Under the pieces are notes generated by a model that did not search any database, was not told the origin of the DNA, and saw nothing but the letters and a program-made list of their open reading frames with translations. DNA of 64,000 nucleotides from Planctomycetes bacterium ADurb.Bin069 (GTDB lineage: Bacteria > Planctomycetota > UBA8108 > UBA8890 > UBA8898): assembly GCA_002070955.1 (NCBI GenBank), contig MWEK01000001.1, positions 144,103 through 208,102 of the forward strand, written 5' to 3'. This document shows, piece by piece, positions 45,608 through 54,866 of this stretch (position 1 is the stretch's first letter; each line of letters opens with the position of its first letter). A program made the translations under genes and the position numbers.

Positions 45608-47383
45608 TCATGTGGGCGCCGCCGCGTTCTTCGCCCTGCTCCCCGTCTTCGTCTGCCGCAGGAGTTGCTGGTACCGCGCCATCAGCTCCCGCACCTTCTC
45701 CGCCGCGCCCTCGCTGCGCGCGGCATCAAGTTCGCTTTTCACCGCCCTGCGCTCCCGCTCCGCCGCGAGGCGTTCGATCTCCTCCCGGCTCTGCTGCGCG
45801 ATTCGCCACCAGTCGAGCAGTTCTCCCACCCCCTGCATTTCTTCGATGCGCGCAAGCACCCCTTCGAGGAGCCGGCCCGCGGGCTCCTGCGCGAACCGCG
45901 CCATAAGCGCCTCGATCGTCGCGTCCTCCCCCGCCTTCGCGCACAGCGCCCGGCACAAAGCACCGGCATCGGCATTCGCGAAGTGCGCGGGCAGGGCGAT
46001 CTTCCGGCGCAGCGCGGGTTCGGCGAGCATCGCCGCGGCGAGCATCTCCTCCGGCCCGGGATACGGGTTCGGCGCTGCGCGCGGCTCCTCGGCGGCGCGC
46101 GCCGGCGCCGCGCGCAGCGCCTGCGCCAGAACCTCTTCGCCGATGCCGAACGCCTCGGCGATGCGCCGGCGCACGAGCTGCCTGAGCAGCGGGTCATCCA
46201 CCTCGGCGAAGGGGGCCCAGCAGCGCTCGATTGCCCGCCGCTGCGCGCCGGGCGCGCCGGTCTCATCCGCGGCGGAGGCCCGCGCCGCGAGAAAGACGAC
46301 GGCCTCGCGCGCCTCCTCCAGCGCCGCCGCGAAGGCCGGCCCCCCCCGAGCCGCCAGGAAATCGCACGGATCCGTTCCGGCGGGAAGCGCCGCCACGCGC
46401 ACATCAACGCCTTCCGCCATGAGCGGCCCGATGGCGCGCTCGGCCGCCTTCACGCCGGCATCGTCGCCGTCATACGCCAGGACGACGGTGTCGGCGTGCC
46501 TGCGAAGCTCCCGAGCGTTCTCCCGCGTAAGCGCCGTGCCCAGTCCCGCGACCACGCCCTCCACGCCGTGCTGCACGGCCATGATCACGTCGGTGTAGCC
46601 CTCGACGAGGCGCGCCGTGCGGCTGGCGCGGATCGACTCCGAGGCGCGGTGCAGGCCGTACAGCAGGCGGCCCTTGCGAAAGAAGCGCGTTTCGGGGGTG
46701 TTCAGATACTTGGGCTCGTCCCCGCCGAGCGTGCGGCCGCCGAAGCCCACGACCTGCCCGCGGGCATCCATGATCGGAAAGAGGACTCGGCCGCGGAAAT
46801 AATCGTACCAGCCCGCGCCGCTCTTGCGGGGCAAGACCAAGCCCGCCGCGACCATGGCCTCGGGGCTGATGCGCTCCCGCCGCAAGTAGTTGAAGAGCGC
46901 ATCCCAGGCATCCGGCGCCGCGCCGATGCGAAAGCACTCGACGGACTCCTTCGTGAACCCGCGCTGCTCGAGGTACTCCCGCGCCGCGCGGCCGAATCCC
47001 GGCGCATCGAGCTGCCGCTGGTAGAAGCCGCAAGCACGCTCGTTGGCCCGGCGCGCTTCCTCGATCAGCGAGTTCGGGACCCCGTCCTCGGACTTGATCT
47101 CGATGCCCGCCAGCGCGGCCAGGCTCCTGACCGCCGTCGGGAAATCGACCCGCTCCATCGCCATGACGAAACCGATCGCGTTGCCGGATTGCCCGCATCC
47201 GTAGCACCGGTAGATCTGTTTATCCGGGTGGACCTTGAAGGACGGCGTTTTCTCCCGGTGAAAGGGGCAAAGCGCTTTGCGGTTCCGTCCGTCCGGCAGC
47301 AGCATCACATAGCGGCCGACCACATCTTCGACGCGGTTGGCCGCCAGAATGCCGCGAATGGTCTCCTCAGGAATCCGCGCCAT
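45608..47383 (-). CDS. dnaG: DNA primase
   Basis: 591 residues. It makes RNA primers for replication. The N-terminal CHC2 zinc domain has [13 protein letters not shown] and [11 protein letters not shown]. The central TOPRIM region shows [22 protein letters not shown] and [14 protein letters not shown]. The C-terminal ~130 residues, helical ([17 protein letters not shown]), form the putative DnaB-binding part and are poorly conserved. Start ATG 47383 gives [22 protein letters not shown], matching family N-termini. Its transcript probably starts ~290 nt upstream (promoter at 47684-47712). Confidence 0.96.
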   Translation of the reverse strand: MARIPEETIRGILAANRVEDVVGRYVMLLPDGRNRKALCPFHREKTPSFKVHPDKQIYRCYGCGQSGNAIGFVMAMERVDFPTAVRSLAALAGIEIKSEDGVPNSLIEEARRANERACGFYQRQLDAPGFGRAAREYLEQRGFTKESVECFRIGAAPDAWDALFNYLRRERISPEAMVAAGLVLPRKSGAGWYDYFRGRVLFPIMDARGQVVGFGGRTLGGDEPKYLNTPETRFFRKGRLLYGLHRASESIRASRTARLVEGYTDVIMAVQHGVEGVVAGLGTALTRENARELRRHADTVVLAYDGDDAGVKAAERAIGPLMAEGVDVRVAALPAGTDPCDFLAARGGPAFAAALEEAREAVVFLAARASAADETGAPGAQRRAIERCWAPFAEVDDPLLRQLVRRRIAEAFGIGEEVLAQALRAAPARAAEEPRAAPNPYPGPEEMLAAAMLAEPALRRKIALPAHFANADAGALCRALCAKAGEDATIEALMARFAQEPAGRLLEGVLARIEEMQGVGELLDWWRIAQQSREEIERLAAERERRAVKSELDAARSEGAAEKVRELMARYQQLLRQTKTGSRAKNAAAPT

Positions 47384-48222
47384 AACTCATCCGGCGCCGA
47401 CTGCCCTCAACGTGCCCGCGCACGGGACCCGCCCGGCGCCGCGCGCGCCCGGTCCCCCCGCGTTCGAACCCGCGCCGGCGCGATCCTTCGGTCGCCGCCT
47501 TCGCCCGACTCCATGGCCCGGCCGGATGCGCTCGTCCGCCTCCGGGAGGAGGCCCATCCGGGGGCGCCGCCCGCCGCGCACACACGGCCGCGCCGCGCAA
47601 AGCAACCGCCGCGACGGGCGCGCAAGGGAAGCACCCGACGCGCGTCGGACAAAGCCTCAGATTTTGACCCGCCATCAAAGGCGATTATAGGGCGCAAACG
47701 AATCCGTGCCAAGCCGTAATTCTCCGCATCGACTGCACTTACTGTCACGGCCGGCGCCTTCCGAAACGCCTCGGCCACCCGTGGTTGCATGGCCGCGAAT
47801 CCGCGCGCGCCCGGGCCATTCCACCGGCCGCTCCTTCGGGTTCGCGCGGAGGCGGGACAGTCGGCGCAAGAACCACCGGCGCGCCATGGCCGCGAGGTGA
47901 GAGCGAGCTTCGAGCTTGCGACACCCGCGCTGATACCGCGCCGGAGGCCTTCCCGGATCCGGAGCCGCAGACCGCTTGGCGGCGAAACCACGCCGGCGCG
48001 CGACATCCTTCGTCAACGCCGCGAGATCGTGATCCATGCGCGGCGAGATCGCCTTTTCTTGCGCGGCCTCGCCTCCCACCGCGCCGCGATAGGATCCGCC
48101 CGCTTCGCCTCCAAGATCTCTTGAAAAAGCCGCGCGGCGTGGATGGGTCCGCTTCAATTCCCCCGCCGGACGTGACATTAACCCCGGCTCGCCGGCGCGC
48201 GCGAGCGCGAAGCGCGCTCCCT
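47384..48222. other. Gene-free stretch containing the dnaG-rpoD promoter and a long leader
   Basis: About 840 bp between ksgA and dnaG. On the minus strand a consensus-like promoter lies at 47684-47712, leaving a leader of about 290 nt before dnaG. The part from 47713 to 48222 has no recognisable gene or RNA. Open frames here (for example 47407-48006, minus) are Arg/Ala/Gly-rich, cross the promoter and lack ribosome sites, so I do not call them. Confidence 0.5.
47684..47712 (-). promoter_or_regulatory. Sigma-70 promoter for dnaG-rpoD
   Basis: TTGGCA, 17 bp, TATAAT on the minus strand. Transcription would begin near 47677. Confidence 0.7.
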
Positions 48223-49104
48223 TCACGAAGCGCGAAGGCCGCCCCGCGGCTCGACCGCGTTGATCGCCTCGGCGAGGGCGAGGTACACAGCGGGAGCGAT
48301 CTCCTCCGGGCGCGCCCGGGCCGGGCAGGCGCACGCCGCGCCGGGCCATTTGGAGGCGACGCGCGGCAGGAGCTGCTTGCGGCGCTGCGAGAACGCCCAA
48401 GCGACGAGTTCCTTGAGCACGGTGTAAACCGCCTGCGGCGGGCGCTCGACCCGCGGCGTCACCCGCAGCACGGCGGCATCGACCTTGGGCGGCGGGGAGA
48501 AAGAGCGCCCTTCGATGCGCAGCAGCTTCTCCGCCGCCGCCAGCGTCTGAGCCAGCACCGAGACGCCGCCGTACGCCTGCGCGCCGGAAGCGGCGATAAA
48601 GCGGTCCGCCACCTCGTCCTGCACCGTGACGACGGCTTTCTCCATGTCCGGACACAGCTCGAGCAGGAGCAGGAGGAGCGGGGTCGCCACGTTGAAGGGC
48701 AGGTTCGCGACCAAGCTGAAAGCCGTCCCCGGCGCGCCGATGCCGGACAGCACCGCGGGGTTGAGCGCGTGTTTTCCGGCCAGGATGTCGCCCTCGATGA
48801 GGGTCAGACCCTCCCGATCTCCGAACTCCTCGCGCAGGACGCCGCACAGGCCGCGGTCGAGCTCGACGGCCGTCACCGCCGCCCCCGCGGCCAGCAGCCT
48901 GCGCGTCAGCGCCCCGCTGCCGGGCCCGACCTCGAGCACCCGCGCGCCCTCTCGGAGACCGGCCTGGGCGATCAAGTACTCAAGCAGCCGCGGATTGAAG
49001 AGAAAATGCTGGCCGAGGCGCCGCCGGGGCGCGAGCCCTCGGCGGCGGAGACGCGCGCCTTCGCCCGTTCCTTCGGGCCGGGCGCGCCGCCGCGCGGATC
49101 CCAT
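48223..49104 (-). CDS. ksgA: 16S rRNA dimethyladenosine transferase
   Basis: 293 residues from ATG 49104 (GGGGGC upstream). It dimethylates two adjacent adenines in the 3' loop of 16S rRNA. Motifs: LGQHFLFNPRLLEYL, SAM-binding VLEVGPGSGALT, ELDRGL, and the catalytic NLPFN (usually NLPYN). A short Arg-rich N-terminal extension of ~30 residues precedes the core, so a later non-ATG start is possible. The C-terminal domain (AFSQRRKQLLP) is normal. It stands alone 29 bp after the second OmpA-like gene. Confidence 0.93.
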   Translation of the reverse strand: MGSARRRARPEGTGEGARLRRRGLAPRRRLGQHFLFNPRLLEYLIAQAGLREGARVLEVGPGSGALTRRLLAAGAAVTAVELDRGLCGVLREEFGDREGLTLIEGDILAGKHALNPAVLSGIGAPGTAFSLVANLPFNVATPLLLLLLELCPDMEKAVVTVQDEVADRFIAASGAQAYGGVSVLAQTLAAAEKLLRIEGRSFSPPPKVDAAVLRVTPRVERPPQAVYTVLKELVAWAFSQRRKQLLPRVASKWPGAACACPARARPEEIAPAVYLALAEAINAVEPRGGLRAS

Positions 49105-49133
49105 GCCCCCGCCCGCCGCGCGCCCTCCCGGGC

Positions 49134-49877
49134 TTACCCCCCGGCCCGGGCCGAGCGCTCGGGACGCGCGATCTCCTTGACCACGCGCAGCTCGACCCGC
49201 CGATTCGCCCGCGACTCGATCTTGTTCTCCTCGCCCTTGACCGGTTGCGTGTAACCCGGCGACGTGAGAACGAACTTCTCCTGGGCGAACTTGCACTCCG
49301 GATCATCCCGCAGGAAGACCATGATGGCGTGCGCACGCCGCATCCCGAGGAACCAGTTGTCCGGATTCTCGCGGATGCTCTTGTCGATCTTCTGCCGATC
49401 CGTATGTCCATCCAAAAAGATGTAATGGTCCGGGAACTTCGCCTTGATCTCTTGGGCGACGCGGCGCAGCACCGGCTTGAAGCTCTCCTTGAGGACCGCC
49501 CGGCCGGAATCGAACAGGACGTCGCCCTCGAGCATCAGCCCCCCCGTCACCGGGTTCACCGCCACGCCGTTCATCCCGCGCAGGTCGAGGCGCGTGAGAT
49601 CGACGGGCGGGTTATCCGTCAATTCGCGGATCATGTTCTTCAGCCGCGCGATTTCATCCTCCAGCTCGCCCACATCCCGCCGGGTCCGAAGCTGAGCCTT
49701 CAGACGCTCGTAGTCCGCTTCGAGCTGCTCGAGTTTGCGCCTGAGATCCGCCACGATCTTCTCCGCGGTGTCGGCCCGCAGCTTCGTCTTCTCGTAGTCC
49801 TCGAAACTCACGCACCCCGCCAGGCCCGCCAGGAGCCACCCGCACATCGCGCACACGCTCATGCCTTTCAACGTCAT
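49134..49877 (-). CDS. OmpA/Pal-type lipoprotein with coiled coil (second of a pair)
   Basis: 247 residues from ATG 49877, chosen for the AGGTG site 7 nt upstream over an earlier GTG. Lipobox LAGLAGC. Residues ~25-90 are coiled coil (KIVADLRRKLEQLEADYERLKAQL). The C-terminal OmpA peptidoglycan-binding domain has DGHTDRQKI, NPDNWFLGMRRAHAI, the extension SPGYTQPV and SRANRRVEL. It should link the lipid-anchored layer to the cell wall. Lies 10 bp after its paralogue. Confidence 0.86.
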   Translation of the reverse strand: MTLKGMSVCAMCGWLLAGLAGCVSFEDYEKTKLRADTAEKIVADLRRKLEQLEADYERLKAQLRTRRDVGELEDEIARLKNMIRELTDNPPVDLTRLDLRGMNGVAVNPVTGGLMLEGDVLFDSGRAVLKESFKPVLRRVAQEIKAKFPDHYIFLDGHTDRQKIDKSIRENPDNWFLGMRRAHAIMVFLRDDPECKFAQEKFVLTSPGYTQPVKGEENKIESRANRRVELRVVKEIARPERSARAGG

Positions 49878-49887
49878 GATCTTCACC

Positions 49888-50655
49888 TCACGGACCAACA
49901 CGTTCGCCTAAACCGATTTCGACGCGCCGATTCCGAGGATCTTTGGGATCTTCCTTGAACATCGGCCGGGACTCGCCCATGGAGCGGATAACGAGCCGCC
50001 GCCCATCGACGCCGGCGCGCGCGAGGGCTTCCCTGACAAGGCCCGCGCGGCGCGCCCCCAGAATCCAGTTGTCCGGATTGAGTTCACGGTTGTATGTCAC
50101 GGGCCGCGCATCGGTGTGGCCATCGATGTACACGACCCTGTCCCGGTAGCGGGGCAGATTCAACGCTTCCGCGAGGAGCACGAGGAGCCGGCCGCCCATG
50201 TCCTTGAGCTTCAGATCCGCCGGCTCGAACAAGACGTCGTGCTCCAGCACCAAGCCGCCGCTCTCGGGGTTGATCTGGAGCTTGAGCTCTTCCCGCAGAT
50301 CCTCCTTGAAAAGCACGACGAGCTGACGCTCGCGCTCGCCCGTCTGATCGAACCGCCGCAGGGACTCCTCGCGGAGCTCCCCGGCGGTCTTCTGGAGCTG
50401 CACATTCTCGTCCTCGAGCAGACGCAGCCGGTTGAGCTCCGCCGCGCTGGTCGTCTCCATGTCTTTCAACTTGCGCAGGAGCTGCCGGTGGCTCTCCTCG
50501 GCCTCGCGACGGCGCTGCTCTTCATGCCGCAGCGCGAACTGGACCTCTTCGTAGGCCCGCGTGCTCACGCACCCGAAGCTCGCGATCATCGCGAGCGCGC
50601 ACACCGCCGACCCCGCGGTGCGGACGCGCCGCTTTCTCGACAACACCGCGTCCAT
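49888..50655 (-). CDS. OmpA/Pal-type lipoprotein with coiled coil (first of a pair)
   Basis: 255 residues from ATG 50655, preceded by GGGAGGAG. Signal peptide with a lipobox-like ASFGC. Coiled coil at ~30-120 (EEQRRREAEESHRQLLRKL). The OmpA domain has VYIDGHTDARPV, NPDNWILGARRAGLV and DPRNRRVEIGL. A paralogue of the gene 10 bp downstream, with the same domain order; the two may form a mixed complex or be expressed for different layers. Binding of peptidoglycan is expected from the TD and R-RA motifs. Confidence 0.86.
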   Translation of the reverse strand: MDAVLSRKRRVRTAGSAVCALAMIASFGCVSTRAYEEVQFALRHEEQRRREAEESHRQLLRKLKDMETTSAAELNRLRLLEDENVQLQKTAGELREESLRRFDQTGERERQLVVLFKEDLREELKLQINPESGGLVLEHDVLFEPADLKLKDMGGRLLVLLAEALNLPRYRDRVVYIDGHTDARPVTYNRELNPDNWILGARRAGLVREALARAGVDGRRLVIRSMGESRPMFKEDPKDPRNRRVEIGLGERVGP

Positions 50656-50925
50656 GTTCTCAACTCCTCCCTGCTCGCAGCGCGCCGCCGTACGTTTGGC
50701 CGGGGCACCCGCCCTCGGCCCCGCCCCTGCGAATCGGCCTGCCGGCAGCATCCCGGCGCCCCCCCGCGGGGCTTCCGGGAAAAGACATAGGATGGCACAT
50801 ATCGCCGGAAAAGTCCAGCGGGTTTCGGAGGGATTCGCGGGCACCCGAACAACGGCGCGGCCCGACGCCCCGCGCCGCGGGGTCCGCCGGGCCGCGCCGG
50901 CCTCACGCCGGAAGGGCGCGGTCGA

Positions 50926-51633
50926 TCAGAAGAGTTGCACGATACTGTCGATGATTCCGTTCAGGAACGACAGGTTCTCGCCGATCCAATCCGGATAGGT
51001 GCCGTCCCGGCCTCCGGCGAGGTTGACCAGCACCGCGCCGGGCAGGATCATTAGGGCGCAGGCCGCCACCGTGAGCACCGTCATCACCGGATCCGCTTCC
51101 TGCGCCTTCGCCTTGATCCGCCGAGGGCCCGAGCGCACGTCCTCCTCGAGGGCGAGCGCATCCGAGTCATCGCCCAGGCTCAGATCGTCCTCGACGAGTT
51201 GCGACTCAAACACCGTGTCGTGTCCGGTTTGGGCGATTACGCCGGCGTCCAGGCCCAACGCCGTTTCGTCCGCCGCCGCCTGCCCGTCCTCCAGCAGCCC
51301 GTCCACGCTCAGCACGGTCTCGCTACTCTGAAGCGCGTCGTCCGCCGGGCCCGCCTCCAGCAGCGGCTCGTCCAGCGCCGGATCCTCCAGAATCGAGGTT
51401 TCGAGCTCGATCGGAGCGTCTCCACCGATGATTTTGTCGGCATCGGTGTCCGACAGGATGATCGTCGGTTCGGTTTGCAGGCGGTTCTTGAGCTTGCTCA
51501 CGTCCTCGCGCTTGAACCTGAGCTCGCCGCTTTCGTGAAACGCGCGGATCTCGTTGTCCGCCACCATGCGCCTGAGCTCTTCGGCCCCGATGCCTAGCTC
51601 CCGCGCCACCTCATCAAAGGACAGGTCAGACAT
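50926..51633 (-). CDS. Membrane-anchored excisionase/MerR-type helix-turn-helix protein
   Basis: 235 residues, GGGAGGCG before the ATG. The N-terminal ~50 residues (MSDLSFDEVARELGIGAEELRRMVADNEIRAF...GELRFKREDVSKL) are an excisionase-like winged helix-turn-helix. A very acidic spacer of ~120 residues (DTDADKIIGGD..., ALALEEDVRSG) follows, then a membrane helix at ~184-207 (TVLTVAACALMILPGAVLVNL) and a short outer tail. A DNA-binding head tethered to the membrane is unusual outside planctomycetes, where this layout recurs. DNA target unknown. Confidence 0.78.
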   Translation of the reverse strand: MSDLSFDEVARELGIGAEELRRMVADNEIRAFHESGELRFKREDVSKLKNRLQTEPTIILSDTDADKIIGGDAPIELETSILEDPALDEPLLEAGPADDALQSSETVLSVDGLLEDGQAAADETALGLDAGVIAQTGHDTVFESQLVEDDLSLGDDSDALALEEDVRSGPRRIKAKAQEADPVMTVLTVAACALMILPGAVLVNLAGGRDGTYPDWIGENLSFLNGIIDSIVQLF

Positions 51634-51694
51634 GCTCGCCTCCCACTTGCTTCTTCATAATCCAGACGCCGGCGCTCGGCCTCCTTCGCATGGG

Positions 51695-52054
51695 CTACTT
51701 CTTGGGGACGCTGCCGGCGCGGTCGATAGTCTTCTTGATCTCATCGTACGAAGGCCGCATGCCCCGGCCGTACTCGCGCACCGAGAACTCCTGCGTGATC
51801 GTCCGTGTACCGACCAGTTCCAAGGTCTCCGGCCCTTTCATGACGTAGGTACCGAGGCGTTTCTGGTCGATGTCGAAGAGAAACACGACTGCCGCGCCTT
51901 GCGTGGTCGATGTCGCCATGAGCCAGGCGGGACTGGTCGCGGCGGCGGTCTGCCCCGCGGCGCCGGGCGCGCCCTGAAGCTGGAAGATGACGACGATCAA
52001 GAGCCCTGCAACGACGCCCAACACCCCCGCCACGAATCCATCTCGCTGCTTCAT
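51695..52054 (-). CDS. Small membrane-anchored protein of unknown function
   Basis: 119 residues from ATG 52054, with AAGGAG 8 nt upstream. One N-terminal membrane helix (GFVAGVLGVVAGLLIVVIFQ), a short Ala-rich linker, then a small beta-rich outer domain (AWLMATSTTQGAAVVFLFDIDQKRLGTYV). No family recognised. It has its own promoter at 52163-52191 with a ~100-nt leader. Confidence 0.65.
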   Translation of the reverse strand: MKQRDGFVAGVLGVVAGLLIVVIFQLQGAPGAAGQTAAATSPAWLMATSTTQGAAVVFLFDIDQKRLGTYVMKGPETLELVGTRTITQEFSVREYGRGMRPSYDEIKKTIDRAGSVPKK

Positions 52055-52162
52055 GACCGTTTCTCCTTGCCGGCGTCTTGCTGCGCGACGATCGGCGGAC
52101 GACGCATTGCCATCCGCGGCACGCTCGTGAGCGATGGACACACCCGCGCCCACACAGCTTCG

Positions 52163-52191
52163 ATTATACGGGTGGTCCACGCCGCCGGCAA
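52163..52191 (-). promoter_or_regulatory. Sigma-70-type promoter for the 119-residue protein
   Basis: TTGCCG, 17 bp, TATAAT on the minus strand, between dnaA and its downstream neighbour. Confidence 0.65.
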
Positions 52192-52240
52192 TAGGCGTCC
52201 GGAAAGGCCCGCACGAGGGCGGGCAGCGGGTCGGCCGGCG

Positions 52241-53593
52241 CTACGCCCCCAGCCCGAGCGCGCCCGCGATGCGCGCGGCGGCGGCGGCCGCGGGGCCTTC
52301 CCGAGCCAGTTCCGCCTCCACGTCCCTGAGAGCGGATCTGACCGTGGAGGCCTTGCGCCCTCCCACCAGGGCCCCGATTTCACGCAGCGAGAAATCCCCG
52401 TGAGCCCTGAGCAGGTACATGGCGAGCTTACGGGCCGACACCAATCGGCGCCGCCGCGACGCGCCGCCGAAGTCCTCCGCGCCGACATCGCACTGCCGGC
52501 AGACCTCCGCGATGATCTGGGCGCCGAGGTCGTCCTTCCCCGTCCCGCCATCCAACTGGTCCGCAAGCAGCGTGCGCGCCTCCTCCAGACCGATCATGCG
52601 GCCCTCCAGCGACGCGTAGGCGCCCAGGCGCGTCACCCCGCCGATCAGATCGCGCATGTTGCGGGTCACGCGGCGGGCAAGATAGACGAGCACGTCCTCG
52701 GGCAGTTGCCGGCGCATGCGCGCGTTCTCGTTCCTCAGGATCGCCAAGCGCGCGCGGAAGTCGGGCGTCGAAAGCTTCACTACCAGGCCGGCGACCAAAC
52801 GCTGCCGCAGCCGGTCGCCGATGCCGGCCAGATCGCCCGGGTGGCTGCCGCTGGCGATCACGACCCTGCCGCCGCGGTTGCACAAGGCATCGAAGGTATG
52901 GAGAAACTCCTGCTGCGTCTGCTGTTTCCCCGCCAGGTGCTGGAAGTCATCCACGACGAAGAGGTCGAGCGATCGATAGTACGCCCGGAAGCGCTTGATC
53001 TGCTTCTGCCGCAGGTTGGCGCGGAAGGCGCCGCTGAACTCATCGCCTGTCACGCACGCGGTCTTTTGGCGCGGCTTCTCCTGGCGGTACGCGCTGGCCA
53101 GCCCCTGCAAGAGGTGCGTTTTGCCCGTGCCGGACGCCCCGTACATGACCAGCGGATTGAAGGCGAAGCGCGGGTCGTGGAGAAGCTGCGTCACGGCGCG
53201 GTAGGCCGCGCGGTTGCTGGCGCCGGGCACGAAGGCATCGAGCCGCCGGTGCCGAGCCGCGCGCGGCGCATCCGGCGGGCGCGGCGCCGCGGCGCGCTCG
53301 CGGGAGAAAAGCGCGCCGGAGACGGCGAGCTTCACCTCGGTGCCTTCGCCGAACGCCGCGCGCACGGCCTTCGCGATCTCCGCCAGATAACGGCTCTCGA
53401 TCCACTCCAGCACGAAACGGTTCGGAGTCCCCAGGGTGAGCGTCCCGTTTTCGTGGCGCACGGGCGCGAGGCGGTCGAGCCAGTGTTGAAAACGCTGGGC
53501 CCCCACGGCCCGGAGCAACGCGGCGCGGACCTCGTCCCACGCCCGGCCGATCTCGCTCGCGGTCTCGATGGCCGCTACTTCTGATCGTTCCAC
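52241..53593 (-). CDS. dnaA: Replication initiator DnaA (or DnaA paralogue) with altered box-recognition motif
   Basis: 450 residues from GTG 53593. Domain I (AWDEVRAALLRAVGAQRFQHWLDRLAPV), a short linker, and the AAA+ core with FNPLVMYGASGTGKTHLL, the Walker B LFVVDDFQHL and sensor IASGSHP. Domain IV is SARKLAMYLLRAHGDFSLREIGALVGGRKASTVRSAL. In the canonical signature the loop reads G-R-D-H-x-T-V; here it is GRKASTV, changing the Asp, His and first Thr that contact DnaA-box bases in E. coli. No dnaN or gyrase genes adjoin, and no TTATCCACA-like boxes were seen nearby. It is therefore either the true initiator with changed specificity or a second DnaA-like protein. Confidence 0.85.
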   Translation of the reverse strand: MERSEVAAIETASEIGRAWDEVRAALLRAVGAQRFQHWLDRLAPVRHENGTLTLGTPNRFVLEWIESRYLAEIAKAVRAAFGEGTEVKLAVSGALFSRERAAAPRPPDAPRAARHRRLDAFVPGASNRAAYRAVTQLLHDPRFAFNPLVMYGASGTGKTHLLQGLASAYRQEKPRQKTACVTGDEFSGAFRANLRQKQIKRFRAYYRSLDLFVVDDFQHLAGKQQTQQEFLHTFDALCNRGGRVVIASGSHPGDLAGIGDRLRQRLVAGLVVKLSTPDFRARLAILRNENARMRRQLPEDVLVYLARRVTRNMRDLIGGVTRLGAYASLEGRMIGLEEARTLLADQLDGGTGKDDLGAQIIAEVCRQCDVGAEDFGGASRRRRLVSARKLAMYLLRAHGDFSLREIGALVGGRKASTVRSALRDVEAELAREGPAAAAAARIAGALGLGA

Positions 53594-53960
53594 CTGCTCA
53601 CCACCTGCGCGGCGCGCCGCCGGACACGGGGCGATGCACCCGCACGCGCACCCGTTCGGCCGACACCGGCGCGGAATAGTAGCAGAGGCCGCGGCGCCTG
53701 TCAACCCGGAAGCGCGGCCCGCGCGAAGGCCTCTCCGATGGCCTTCCGAATCTTCGGTTTTCTGCGCGCCGCAACCGGCGCAGGCCGATCGAGCGCTCCG
53801 CGCCTGCGCGGCGCAGGGGCGGCAAACGAAGCTTCTTTCCCCTTCTGGCACGGTGCTTTCTACAGTCTTCTGCCGTTGGACGCCGGCGGCCGGCAGCGGC
53901 TCAAAAAAGCGCCAACGCAGGAGCTTGCCCGCCTGCCGCGGGCGCAGACATGCGCCGCCG
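53594..53960. other. Intergenic region upstream of dnaA
   Basis: 367 bp. It holds the dnaA promoter (53676-53704). I found no DnaA-box cluster, AT-rich unwinding element or gene; it stays GC-rich, so an origin here is not supported. Confidence 0.6.
53676..53704 (-). promoter_or_regulatory. Sigma-70 promoter of dnaA
   Basis: TTGACA, 17 bp, TACTAT on the minus strand; perfect -35. The leader would be about 75 nt before GTG 53593. Confidence 0.75.
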
Positions 53961-54779
53961 TCAGAACATCAGCCCCGCGAGGAGCGCATCCACCTGGGCG
54001 TCGAAGGACTGATCCCGTTCCGCGCTCTTCTCCCAGTGCGCATAGATCTCGACCATGAACACCTTGCCGCTCTTGAGCGCGCGCCGGCAGAGGTGAACGA
54101 CATCGAAATACGCGGGCCCCGGGCGCACGGCGTCCTCGGTCTTCACGTCCCGCCCGGCAGACTGCTTGATCAGCTTCCAGCCTTCCCAGTTCTTGAAGCG
54201 CGTCTCGGCCTTGTCGTGAATGATCTCGGGCGCCGCCTTGAGCGCGAAGAAGCGCCAAGGCGGGACCGTCTGTTTGAGCTCGGCAACGCCGGCCTCGAGC
54301 TTGAACTCCCGGTTGATCTCCACCGCGGTGATCACGACCGCCGTCGAACGGTCCGCTTCATCCTCGACGACGATGCGCACCTGGTTGAAGAACTTGTTGA
54401 TCTGGCCCGTCGCCGCGGCGCAAATCTGCACCTGGCGCTCGATCTGCTCCCGGAGCGCGGGGTCGATCTTCGCCTTGCCGGCTTCCACATCTTCCAGAAT
54501 CTTGGCGAGGCGTTCCCGTTCGTTCTCCACCGGAGCCAACGTGCGGGCCTTCTTGTCCTCGACCGGCGCGAACACCCACTTGACGCGGGCCGGGCCCTTA
54601 GCGCTCTTCTTGGGCGCCGGCAGCACGAACGCCATGGGGAGGTCCTTGTCGCGCACCTGCAGCCTGCGCAGCGCGCGCACGTCGGGCTCCTCCTTCCCCT
54701 TCGGCGCGGCGCCGCAGAGCAGCATCCCGCAGACCGCCGCCGCGCCCGCCAACACCGCACCCGCCGCCTGTCGCGCCAT
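53961..54779 (-). CDS. Exported protein of unknown function
   Basis: 272 residues from ATG 54779, preceded by AAAGGAGG at good spacing. A Sec-type signal peptide (residues ~1-27, AVLAGAAAVCGMLLCGAA) is followed by a charged alpha/beta domain (VRIVVEDEADRSTAVVITAVE; GPAYFDVVHLCRRALKSGKVFMVEIYAHWE). No cysteine or metal motif and no known family. It lies about 90 bp downstream of another exported gene on the same strand. Confidence 0.7.
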   Translation of the reverse strand: MARQAAGAVLAGAAAVCGMLLCGAAPKGKEEPDVRALRRLQVRDKDLPMAFVLPAPKKSAKGPARVKWVFAPVEDKKARTLAPVENERERLAKILEDVEAGKAKIDPALREQIERQVQICAAATGQINKFFNQVRIVVEDEADRSTAVVITAVEINREFKLEAGVAELKQTVPPWRFFALKAAPEIIHDKAETRFKNWEGWKLIKQSAGRDVKTEDAVRPGPAYFDVVHLCRRALKSGKVFMVEIYAHWEKSAERDQSFDAQVDALLAGLMF

Positions 54780-54866
54780 GGCTGCCTCCTTTCCATCGAG
54801 GAACCGGGACACACCCCTATGATATCCGCGATAGGGAGGCGGCCGCCAGACCGCGGTCGGCCCGGG

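Noticed and set aside
47367..47678. 103-codon frame starting near the dnaG transcript start
   Set aside because: Overlaps the dnaG start, low-complexity Arg/Ala/Gly composition, no ribosome site.
47407..48006. 199-codon minus-strand frame upstream of dnaG
   Set aside because: Crosses the dnaG-rpoD promoter, Arg/Gly-rich low complexity, no ribosome site. I also looked for ribosomal protein S21 (rpsU) here and did not find it.
53594..53960. Possible replication origin next to dnaA
   Set aside because: No DnaA-box cluster or AT-rich stretch; dnaN absent.
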